From assembly GCA_963704855.1 (NCBI GenBank), contig CAVPHY010000010.1, forward strand, positions 124,001 through 188,000: a stretch of DNA of 64,000 bases, written 5' to 3'. This DNA is from SZUA-36 sp963704855. GTDB lineage: Bacteria > Pseudomonadota > Gammaproteobacteria > Xanthomonadales > SZUA-36. Made by a program: the position numbers and the translations under genes. Of the stretch, positions 43,371 through 50,245 are shown one piece after another (the stretch's first letter is position 1; each line of letters begins with the position of its first letter). The notes under the pieces were generated by a model. The model was not told the DNA's origin. It saw only the letters and a program-made list of their open reading frames with translations, and made no database searches.

Positions 43371-43463
43371 CGGGCATCCTGGTCGGGCTCGGCTGGTTAT
43401 ATTTCAAATTCATTTTAGCAAAGTCTGTAACCATTTCTCCCCGCTTGCGTTTATTCTGATGAG

Positions 43464-43952
43464 ATGAGTAAACAATACCGCCAATGGGTAAGGGACTATC
43501 AGGATCAGGCCTGGACGGTGGCGCGTTACATTCTGAAAGACGCCCAGGAGGCCGAGGATGCCACCCAGGAAGCGTTTGTAAAGCTCTGGGACAACCGCGA
43601 CAACGTGGATCCCGAACGCGTCAAGGCATGGTTGATGAAAGTAACCCGCAATGGTTGTCTCGATCGCCTCAGACGCCGGCGGCATAACGTGGAGTTTGAT
43701 GAAAGCTATATGACCGGGGATGTCAGCGGACCCATGCAGGGTGCTGAGGCCACTGAGACCAACGCCTGGCTGAAGCGGGCCATAGCAGGACTGAAAGAGC
43801 CCTATCGCTCCCTGGTCGTTCTGCGGGATGTCAATCAGCACAGCTACGAGGAAGTAGCAGGAATGCTGGAATTGAATTTGGCGCAGGTAAAAACCTACCT
43901 GCACCGTGCGAGAAAGCAGTTGCGGGAGCAACTGGCCGAGGTAAAGCCATGA
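43464..43952 (+). CDS. ECF RNA polymerase sigma factor
   Basis: A 162-residue sigma factor. Region 2 has ARYILKDAQEAEDATQEAFVKLWDNRD (about 20-47) and VKAWLMKVTRNGCLDRLRRRR; region 4 has LVVLRDVNQHSYEEVAGMLELNLAQVKTYLHRARKQL (about 117-155). It starts an operon with a membrane anti-sigma and two DUF4252 proteins. The next ATG overlaps its stop by 4 bp. Confidence 0.93.
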   Translation: MSKQYRQWVRDYQDQAWTVARYILKDAQEAEDATQEAFVKLWDNRDNVDPERVKAWLMKVTRNGCLDRLRRRRHNVEFDESYMTGDVSGPMQGAEATETNAWLKRAIAGLKEPYRSLVVLRDVNQHSYEEVAGMLELNLAQVKTYLHRARKQLREQLAEVKP

Positions 43953-44467
43953 ATGAATATGATGAAAAATGGGAAGACCTGATCAATGCGCTGATAGATG
44001 GTGAGTTGAGCCCGGGCGATGCGGAACTGCTAAAAGCGCAGGCATCGGATGATCGCGAACTGGCGCGCGCCATCATAGAGGCTTATCAACTGCAACAGGC
44101 AATGGATACGATACATGTAGAGCCAGCACCGGCCAGTCTCAGAAAACGGCTGCGTGCGATACCGCGGACACACCGTACCGTACCGTTGTTCAGTTTTTTA
44201 CAGCCGCGCTGGGCGATGGCGCTTGCGGCCATACCGCTGGTGGTAATTGCCCTCAGCCTGATGCGTCCCGATACACCGTCAGCCGATGAAATCGCCCAGG
44301 CCCGCCAGGAACTGGCAATAGCCTTCGCCTATCTGGATAAGGCCGGTGTAATAACCGGTCGCCAAATTGAAGCAACCGTTACACATACGATGGCAGATGC
44401 AGTGACCGACTCGGTCAGCAAGGCCATCAAATCACAGAAATTTGACTCCGAGGAGAAAGAAGCATGA
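43949..44467 (+). CDS. probable membrane anti-sigma factor
   Basis: 172 residues. The N-terminal part (about 1-75) reads WEDLINALIDGELSPGDAELL, like anti-sigma domains, without zinc ligands. A membrane segment follows (about 87-106, WAMALAAIPLVVIALSLM) and then a periplasmic helical tail. The 4-bp ATGA overlaps at both ends (with the sigma gene and the DUF4252 gene) indicate tight co-translation. It probably holds the sigma factor at the membrane until an envelope signal releases it. Confidence 0.82.
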   Translation: MNEYDEKWEDLINALIDGELSPGDAELLKAQASDDRELARAIIEAYQLQQAMDTIHVEPAPASLRKRLRAIPRTHRTVPLFSFLQPRWAMALAAIPLVVIALSLMRPDTPSADEIAQARQELAIAFAYLDKAGVITGRQIEATVTHTMADAVTDSVSKAIKSQKFDSEEKEA

Positions 44468-45006
44468 AACGTTTATTTATGAATAAGTTTGTTATTGGAT
44501 TACTTTGCACATTGTTTGCACTACCTGTCCTGGCCCAGGAGGACGAACTCAAAGGCCTGGCGGGTTACGTTGACTTTGGTGATCTGTCAGCCACTTATGG
44601 CGAGCCGAAAATCACCATCAACCTGGGTGGAACCATGCTCAACTTTGTCAGCATGATGAGCGAGTCAGAGAGTCCGGAAACATCGGAACTCATTTCCAAG
44701 CTCAAGGGCATCCGGGTGCAGATCTATTCAATGGATCAAAACGCTGATGCCGCCAGGGCACAGTTTGGCAAGACCAAGAGCAGTCTCAAGTCATCGGGAT
44801 GGGAGCCGATCGTCCAGGTCAATGAAGACAACGAGCAGGTCCTGGTTTTTATGAAGGAGAAAGGCGGCAATATGGAAGGCATGACCGTTATGGTCGTCGA
44901 TGATGAAGAGGCCGTATTTGTGAATGTCATCGGTCAGCTGAACCCGACTGAACTTGCCAGGGTGATGGAAAGGTTTGATGTGAATGTAGATCTGGGTATG
45001 GACTGA
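44464..45006 (+). CDS. DUF4252 domain exported protein
   Basis: 180 residues with a signal peptide (hydrophobic about 8-20, cleavage near VLA-Q). The mature DUF4252 domain includes GYVDFGDLSATYGEPKITINLGG and KLKGIRVQIYSM. No enzyme motif is seen. It is translationally coupled to the anti-sigma gene and resembles the next gene product, suggesting a duplicated pair acting in the envelope. Confidence 0.82.
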   Translation: MKRLFMNKFVIGLLCTLFALPVLAQEDELKGLAGYVDFGDLSATYGEPKITINLGGTMLNFVSMMSESESPETSELISKLKGIRVQIYSMDQNADAARAQFGKTKSSLKSSGWEPIVQVNEDNEQVLVFMKEKGGNMEGMTVMVVDDEEAVFVNVIGQLNPTELARVMERFDVNVDLGMD

Positions 45007-45010
45007 GTTG

Positions 45011-45571
45011 ATGAGGAACCTGGAAAACAACTACGGCATAGCGCTCGTACTGGTACTGGCTTTGACAGCATTCGGGCTTTCCTCCTGCGGGATTACAGCA
45101 CCGCGGGGTAACGAGGGCTATGCCAACCTGGATTCACCGGGTGTGAGCGAAACCGACCGTACGCTGTCACTTTCGCTGGGCAGGACGACGCTGCGTTTTG
45201 CCGCCCGGTTCCTCGACGATGATCCGGAAACACAGGCATTGCTCAGGAGCCTGGATGGTGTGCGTATCCGCATCTACGAAGTGAATGGTGACACCGGCCG
45301 TATCGATCAGAACTTTGAGCGGATGGGCCGCAAGCTGGGCAATGACGGCTGGGATCCCGTGATGCTGGTGAGTGAGGATGGCGAACTCGTGCAGATGTTT
45401 TCCAAGTCATCTGACAGCGGGATGCAGGGGCTGACCATCATTTCGGCTGATGATGAGGAAGTCGTGGTTATCAATGTGATGGGGGATATCGCTCCCGAGT
45501 ATTTCGGTGACGTGATGGTCGCGCTGGATGTCGATGATGCGCCGGACGTACAGATTGCCGTTGTAAATTAA
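45011..45571 (+). CDS. DUF4252 domain lipoprotein
   Basis: 186 residues, a paralogue of the preceding protein but with a lipobox (GLSSC, Cys26), so anchored to a membrane. It shares the pattern DSPGVSETDRTLSLSLGRTTLRFAAR and LRSLDGVRIRIYEV, and ends with INVMGDIAPEYFGDVMVALDV, echoed in the first copy (VNVIGQLNPTELARVMERFDV). Start ATG 45011; a TTG 3 bp earlier is possible. Confidence 0.82.
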   Translation: MRNLENNYGIALVLVLALTAFGLSSCGITAPRGNEGYANLDSPGVSETDRTLSLSLGRTTLRFAARFLDDDPETQALLRSLDGVRIRIYEVNGDTGRIDQNFERMGRKLGNDGWDPVMLVSEDGELVQMFSKSSDSGMQGLTIISADDEEVVVINVMGDIAPEYFGDVMVALDVDDAPDVQIAVVN

Positions 45572-45600
45572 TTCTCTCAAAGTCATCGCCGTTGGCTGCT

Positions 45601-45630
45601 ATTATCCGCTTGTGCCAATAAGCGGATAAT
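45601..45630. repeat. perfect 11-bp inverted repeat before DUF192 gene
   Basis: ATTATCCGCTT-GTGCCAAT-AAGCGGATAAT, ending 4 bp before the start codon. There is no T run, so it is more likely an operator or a leader hairpin that affects ribosome entry than a terminator. Confidence 0.6.
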
Positions 45631-45634
45631 CCAG

Positions 45635-46057
45635 ATGCGAATTTTGCTGTGTGTATTGATGTTAGTTGCCTGTGCGGCCTGCGCTTCAGGCGAGCCCCGT
45701 GTGGAGTTGGGCGGTAAGACCTTCCGTGTTGAAGTTGCAGACACGAGTGAAAAACAGGCCCTGGGGCTGATGTTCAGGGACAGCATGGCGGCTGACGAGG
45801 GGATGATTTTTATCTTTCCGGGTGAGGCGCCGCGCAGCTTCTGGATGAAAAACACCCGCATTCCACTGGATATCATGTATTTCGATAAGGACTTTAAACT
45901 GGTTAGCATCTCCGCGGACACACCACCCTGCAAGGTCAGCCGTTGTCCCTCCTACCCGAGCAAGGCGCCGGCCAAATATGTATTGGAGCTGAATGCCGGT
46001 ACTGCCGCGACGCTGGGGATCGGGATTGGCGACCGCTTGACGCTAAATCTGAATTAA
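45635..46057 (+). CDS. DUF192 family exported protein
   Basis: 140 residues. The N-terminus (MRILLCVLMLVACAACAS) is a signal or lipoprotein peptide with Cys13 or Cys16 as possible lipid site. The mature part is a complete DUF192 domain: TSEKQALGLMFRDSM, GMIFIFPGEAPRSFWMKNTRIPLDIMYFD and PAKYVLELNAGTAA. Function unknown in the family. It follows the DUF4252 genes on the same strand but is separated by 63 bp including a strong inverted repeat. Confidence 0.88.
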   Translation: MRILLCVLMLVACAACASGEPRVELGGKTFRVEVADTSEKQALGLMFRDSMAADEGMIFIFPGEAPRSFWMKNTRIPLDIMYFDKDFKLVSISADTPPCKVSRCPSYPSKAPAKYVLELNAGTAATLGIGIGDRLTLNLN

Positions 46058-46084
46058 GCGTTTGGTACGACAGGTTTCTACGCG

Positions 46085-46834
46085 GTGAAAAAAGGTGCGA
46101 GCGGTATCCTGATTGCACAGATCACGGACTGTCACCTGCCAGCGGATCCGCAGCAGGCTTACCGGGGCATCAACCCGCACAAGAACCTGCAAACCCTGCT
46201 AAAAAAAGTAAAAGTCATGAAACCTGACCTTTTACTGGCCACCGGTGACCTCAGCGAGGATGGTAGCCGGGCTTCCTACCGGGCGCTGCAAAAATATTTC
46301 AGACCGCTGGGTATTCCGGTCCTCGCATTACCAGGTAATCATGATGATGCCAGCCTGCTCGCGGAAACATTCCCGGGAAGCCCGCTCGATACCATCAGCG
46401 TTTCAAAGCATGGCGCCTGGCAAGTTATACGTCTGAACTCATGTCTGCCAGGCAAGCCGGAAGGCCGTCTCAGCGAAAACACGCTGGCGCATCTCGAAGC
46501 GTTTTTGAAGGGTCATGGACAAACTCCGCTACTCATTGCCCTGCACCATCATCCCATGGCCGTAGGCAGCCCCTGGATAGACAAGTACCCTCTGCTCAAC
46601 GCGCAGGCATTGCTGCAACTGCTCGACCTCTACCCGGGTGTGAAAGCGGTGGTCTGGGGGCATATCCACCAGGTATTTGAAACCAGCAGGAATGGCATGC
46701 TGATGCTGGGTGGCCCATCAAGTGCGATCAATGCTTTGCCCGGCGGTCAAAAATTCACACCTGGTGCGATCGGCCCTGCCTGCCGTTGGCTGGAATTGAG
46801 AGCAGATGAAACACTGATCAGCGGTATTGTTTAA
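46085..46834 (+). CDS. cpdA: CpdA-like calcineurin-type phosphodiesterase
   Basis: A 249-residue metallophosphoesterase with all the metal-binding blocks: AQITDCHLPAD, LLATGDLSEDGS, LPGNHDD, ALHHHPM and VWGHIHQ. It fits the CpdA class of 3',5'-cyclic AMP phosphodiesterases. The start is GTG 46085; the second block sits at the usual distance. Substrate (cAMP or another cyclic or phosphodiester compound) is inferred from the family. Confidence 0.88.
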   Translation: MKKGASGILIAQITDCHLPADPQQAYRGINPHKNLQTLLKKVKVMKPDLLLATGDLSEDGSRASYRALQKYFRPLGIPVLALPGNHDDASLLAETFPGSPLDTISVSKHGAWQVIRLNSCLPGKPEGRLSENTLAHLEAFLKGHGQTPLLIALHHHPMAVGSPWIDKYPLLNAQALLQLLDLYPGVKAVVWGHIHQVFETSRNGMLMLGGPSSAINALPGGQKFTPGAIGPACRWLELRADETLISGIV

Positions 46835-46970
46835 GCAATTCTGGCTGTAAATTCCAGTAAGGTAATTCTCACCGATGTGTGGTTACCCTCCAGAAACAGA
46901 TCGTGCTTAGGAAGTCGCGAAGGTGCAATGACACGGCAGACGGTTGTGGTCTGTGCTCACGGGCCAGCGG

Positions 46971-46990
46971 TCCCGGATCTCGATCCGGGA
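46971..46990. repeat. 20-bp inverted repeat
   Basis: TCCCGGATC-TC-GATCCGGGA, a perfect 9-bp inverted repeat with a 2-bp centre. Confidence 0.7.
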
Positions 46991-47014
46991 CTACCCTCGC
47001 AGCCGGCCGGGATA

Positions 47015-47046
47015 GACCCGAATATTGCGTTCGCAATATTCGGGTC
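47015..47046. repeat. 32-bp inverted repeat
   Basis: GACCCGAATATTGCG, then TT, then its exact complement. A perfect 15-bp inverted repeat with a 2-bp centre, flanked by outer GC-rich arms (CCGGCC near 47003 and GGCCGG-type near 47053) that could extend the structure. Confidence 0.75.
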
Positions 47047-47103
47047 AACGGGACCGGCCTTACAGAACATCCTCGGCAATTGCTCCCGGCATGGCTCTAC
47101 CTC

Positions 47104-47158
47104 CCACATCCCTGTGGTCGTGTTCTGGGCGGCCTCGATCGGGCATCCCGCCCGATCG
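47104..47158. repeat. two adjacent hairpins
   Basis: CCACA-TCCC-TGTGG (47104-47117) and CGATCGGGC-ATCCC-GCCCGATCG (47136-47158). Read on the minus strand, each hairpin loop is GGGA or GGGAT. Confidence 0.65.
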
Positions 47159-47253
47159 CCCCTAACCCGTCCGGCTACTCGGCGCTTCTAAGTTCGCAAA
47201 GACCACTACCGTCCACCGTGTCTGAACCAAGGTGCACGGCTTTCAGCTGAGAA

Positions 47254-47455
47254 GCTCAATAGCCCGGGTGGGCTTTACTTCCCGTTTATCCGCCGAAGAC
47301 GGGATTTCGCCAGGGGCGATTTTCATGGATGAAAATCGAGGGCTGACGGTACAGGAAGTACCGCCAGACCGGTCCCGATCAGGCGGAATCCGGGCTGAGG
47401 GTAGCCCGCAGGGCCGGATAAGCCCGGGAAGTAAAGCCCACCCGGGCTGTTGAGC
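47254..47455. repeat. 202-bp element bounded by a 31-bp inverted repeat
   Basis: The ends (47254-47284 and 47425-47455) are complementary over 31 bp with one mismatch; the inner 24 bp are perfect. Between them are smaller hairpins on the plus strand: CGATTTTC-ATGGAT-GAAAATCG (47317-47338), CGGTAC-AGGAA-GTACCG (47347-47363) and CGGGCT-GAGGGT-AGCCCG (47391-47408). All have G-rich loops, two of them with GGA. No target-site duplication is evident. It could be a structured RNA or a small non-coding mobile repeat. Confidence 0.75.
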
Positions 47456-47509
47456 GCACCGTCTGAATCGAAGCCTTCAATACGTAAAAAACGTTGCTGG
47501 AAATTAAAG

Positions 47510-47701
47510 CTAGTCAGATTGAGGCAGTAAAATCCAGAGGATAATGTAAACCAGGATACCCGGAAAAGCAGCGGAGAGGATCGAGGCCAGGACATATACA
47601 ACACGCGTGCCGGTGACCGACCAGCCAAAATGCCGTGCAAGACCTGCGCAGACGCCGCCGATCATCGCGTTACGCTTATCCCGTGTAATTCCAGTGGCCA
47701 T
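47510..47701 (-). CDS. PspC domain membrane protein
   Basis: 63 residues: RDKRNAMIGGVCAGLARHFGW is the PspC signature, followed by a hydrophobic segment (about 33-58, ending IILWILLPQ). A one-domain PspC, shorter than E. coli PspC. Such proteins sense or buffer membrane stress. A rubredoxin gene is 30 bp upstream on the same strand. Confidence 0.88.
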   Translation of the reverse strand: MATGITRDKRNAMIGGVCAGLARHFGWSVTGTRVVYVLASILSAAFPGILVYIILWILLPQSD

Positions 47702-47731
47702 ATTTGTCCCCTGTTGTTGTGACCGGCCCTG

Positions 47732-47911
47732 TCAGAGCTCGATCATTTCAAAATCTTCTTTACCCGCACCACAATCCGGGCAAACCCAGTACTCCGGTAC
47801 ATCCTCCCAGCGTGTGCCGGGTGCCAGTCCTTCCTCAGGACAACCTTTTTCCTCTTCATATACCCAGCCACAGATGATACACATCCAGACTTTATAGTCG
47901 TTCTCCGGCAC
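47732..47911 (-). CDS. rubA: rubredoxin
   Basis: 59 residues with the two Cys-x-x-Cys knuckles that bind one iron: Cys11/Cys14 (CIICGWVY) and Cys44/Cys47 (VCPDCGAGK), plus the standard PGTRWEDVPEYW between them. A one-electron carrier in the cytoplasm. The start is GTG 47911; there is no in-frame ATG before the first knuckle except one codon ahead of it. It is divergent from hemL. Confidence 0.93.
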   Translation of the reverse strand: MPENDYKVWMCIICGWVYEEEKGCPEEGLAPGTRWEDVPEYWVCPDCGAGKEDFEMIEL

Positions 47912-48017
47912 GATTGTGATCCCGTTTTGATAAAAAGACTAGTTTGCCATGCAAAGGCGCGCGCTTAAACCTTTTGCAGGTTAAAATGACGTTTTTTGCA
48001 GATTGGGAACAGCCACG

Positions 48018-49307
48018 ATGACAAGCAGCCAGGAATTGATCCAACGGGCACGTGTACACATACCGGGCGGTGTGAACTCGCCGGTTCGCGCATTCAACGG
48101 GGTTGGCGGCGACCCGGTGTTTTTCGATCATGCGCTGGGCGCCTGTCTGTATGACGTTTCCGGACGCTCCTATATCGATTACGTCGGTTCCTGGGGGCCG
48201 ATGATAGCCGGTCACTCCAACCCGGTGATCATCGCCGCGGTGCACGAGGCCGTTAACAAGGGTTTGAGTTTTGGCGCACCTTCGGCCGCGGAAGTCACGA
48301 TGGCTGAAAGGTTGTGTGAGTTGATAGACGGTTTAGACATGGTGCGTATGGTCAACTCCGGTACCGAGGCAACCATGAGCGCCATACGTGTGGCGCGTGC
48401 GGCGACCGGCCGTGATCGAATTCTGAAGTTTGAAGGCTGCTACCACGGCCATGCCGATGCCTTCCTGGTCAAGGCCGGCAGCGGCGCGCTGACCCTGGGT
48501 GTGCCCAATTCCCCGGGCGTCCCCTCAGCCTGCGCCGACCTCACACTGACCGTGCCCTATAACGATCTCGAAGCTGTGCGTACCTGTTTTGCAGAGCAGG
48601 GCGACGCGATCGCCTGCCTGATTGTTGAGCCCGTGGCCGGAAATATGAATTGTATTCCGCCAATCAATGGCTATTTGCAGGGTTTGCGGGATCTGTGTGA
48701 TCAATACGGCGTCCTGTTGATATTTGACGAGGTTATGACCGGTTTCCGCGTGGCCCTGGGCGGCGCACAGGCTTTGTACGGCATCACCCCGGATCTGTCG
48801 ACTTTCGGCAAGGTCATCGGTGGTGGTATGCCGGTCGGAGCCTTTGGCGGAAAACGTGAGTTGATGGAACTGGTCGCGCCTTCAGGACCGGTATACCAGG
48901 CCGGTACGCTGTCGGGCAACCCGGTGGCCATGGCCGCGGGTCTCGCCACGCTTGACCAGATCACGGTGCCGGGCTTCTACAAAGCACTGGGTGAAAAAAC
49001 CCGCATGCTGACCGAAGGTTTGCAGGCCGAGGCTGATTTCTTCGCTGTGCCATTTACGACAACCCGGGTTGGCGGTATGTTTGGTCTGTATTTCAGCAAC
49101 GATAAACAAATAGTTAATTTTGAACAGGCTGGCGCGGTCGATGTTGAAATGTTCAGACGTTTTTTCCACGCCATGCTTGAACGGGGTGTTTACCTGGCGC
49201 CATCGGCCTACGAGGCGGGCTTTGTTTCTTCAGCGCATACCGAGGAGCATATAACCGCAACGATCAGTGCGGCCCGGGAAGCGTTGCGGATGTGTGTTGA
49301 TCAATAG
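48018..49307 (+). CDS. hemL: glutamate-1-semialdehyde 2,1-aminomutase
   Basis: A 429-residue HemL, the PLP enzyme making 5-aminolevulinate for haem. It shows ARVHIPGGVNSPVRAF, MVNSGTEATMSAIRVAR, KFEGCYHGHADAFLVKAGSG, EPVAGNMN and the PLP-lysine motif STFGKVIGGGMPVGAFGG. ATG 48018 (MTSSQELIQRAR) is the family start; the frame is open from a TTG 15 bp earlier. Confidence 0.97.
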   Translation: MTSSQELIQRARVHIPGGVNSPVRAFNGVGGDPVFFDHALGACLYDVSGRSYIDYVGSWGPMIAGHSNPVIIAAVHEAVNKGLSFGAPSAAEVTMAERLCELIDGLDMVRMVNSGTEATMSAIRVARAATGRDRILKFEGCYHGHADAFLVKAGSGALTLGVPNSPGVPSACADLTLTVPYNDLEAVRTCFAEQGDAIACLIVEPVAGNMNCIPPINGYLQGLRDLCDQYGVLLIFDEVMTGFRVALGGAQALYGITPDLSTFGKVIGGGMPVGAFGGKRELMELVAPSGPVYQAGTLSGNPVAMAAGLATLDQITVPGFYKALGEKTRMLTEGLQAEADFFAVPFTTTRVGGMFGLYFSNDKQIVNFEQAGAVDVEMFRRFFHAMLERGVYLAPSAYEAGFVSSAHTEEHITATISAAREALRMCVDQ

Positions 49308-49338
49308 CTGTTTACGGGGTCCTGGTGAGCCGGACTAT

Positions 49339-50160
49339 TCAATCCAGGAAGAGGTCTTTCATTAACGGCTGGCCGGGCTTGACCGCATAGTTGTCAAAGT
49401 TCCTGACACCGCCGGCGCGCAGCACATCCTCGTCCAAAAAGAAATTGCCACTCGTGTTCCTGCTGTTGCGACAGAGTATCGCGTGCGCCGCATCCGCCAT
49501 GATCTCTACGCTACGGCAATTATCGGTATTGACAGCATCGCCCAGCATGTTAATTGCCGCGGTAGCGATGACCGTGCGTGGCCACAAGGCGTTAACGGCA
49601 ATACCCTGCTTGCGGAACTCCCTGGCCATGCCAAGAACACACATGCTCATGCCGTACTTGGATATCGTATAGGCCAAATAATCCTTGAACCAGAGCGGGT
49701 CCAGATTCAATGGAGGCGACAGGTTGAGTATATGGGGGTTTTCCGCTTTCAGCAGGTAGGGTATACAGGCCTTTGAACAGGCATAGGTGCCGCGTACGTT
49801 GACGGAGTGCATCAGGTCAAACCTACGCAGGTCCAAATCAAGTGTGTTTTTAAGCGTTATTGCGCTGGCGTTATTTACCAGGATATCCAGGCCGTTAAAA
49901 TGACCTGCGGCCTTGTTCACCGCTTCGACGACAGCCTTGTCATCGCGAACATCGAGCTTGATCGGCAGTGCCTGACCACCTGCCTGTTCAATTTCCTCAG
50001 CGACCGAATAAATAGTGCCTGGTAAGGTTGCCTGGGGTTTGTCCGATTTGGCAGCAATGATAATATTGGCGCCGTCACGCGCTGCCCGTAATGCGATGGC
50101 TTTACCAATACCGCGGGAGCCGCCGGTGATGAAAATTGTTTTGTTTTTTAGAGTTTGCAT
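49339..50160 (-). CDS. short-chain dehydrogenase/reductase (HSDL2-like)
   Basis: A 273-residue SDR. The cofactor motif is TGGSRGIG (about 12-19), NNAS is at about 96-99, and the active site is probably YTISKYG (Tyr and Lys four apart). The long linker after the first strand (AAKSDKPQATLPGTIYSVAEEIEQAGG) is typical of the HSDL2-like branch linked to fatty acid metabolism. The catalytic Ser position reads LNLSPPLNL, as in that branch. Substrate unknown. Confidence 0.9.
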   Translation of the reverse strand: MQTLKNKTIFITGGSRGIGKAIALRAARDGANIIIAAKSDKPQATLPGTIYSVAEEIEQAGGQALPIKLDVRDDKAVVEAVNKAAGHFNGLDILVNNASAITLKNTLDLDLRRFDLMHSVNVRGTYACSKACIPYLLKAENPHILNLSPPLNLDPLWFKDYLAYTISKYGMSMCVLGMAREFRKQGIAVNALWPRTVIATAAINMLGDAVNTDNCRSVEIMADAAHAILCRNSRNTSGNFFLDEDVLRAGGVRNFDNYAVKPGQPLMKDLFLD

Positions 50161-50245
50161 TTACAGGTCCTGTATCAGGCATCAACCGGTTCAATCCCGT
50201 ATTATAGCTATGAACTGCGCGCAGAAAAGGGCGATCTAAACCAAA

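Larger units (their letters stand above)
46835..47509. other. gene-free region rich in inverted repeats
   Basis: 675 bp with no credible coding sequence; short open frames here are not protein-like. Two structured blocks fill it: 46971-47158 and 47254-47455, described separately. The DNA is more GC-rich than its flanks. It lies between the CpdA-like gene and a convergent PspC gene. Confidence 0.7.

Noticed and set aside
46877..47250. Overlapping open frames in the inverted-repeat region
   Set aside because: They overlap in several frames, lack ribosome sites, and their translations are low-complexity Arg/Pro/Gly-rich products of the hairpins.
47254..47455. Integron attC site
   Set aside because: The arms are long and nearly perfect and lack the GTTRRRY/RYYYAAC core sites; no integrase is nearby.
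47323..47640. Open frame on the minus strand crossing the PspC gene
   Set aside because: It overlaps the well-supported PspC gene in another frame and the structured element; no protein-like composition.
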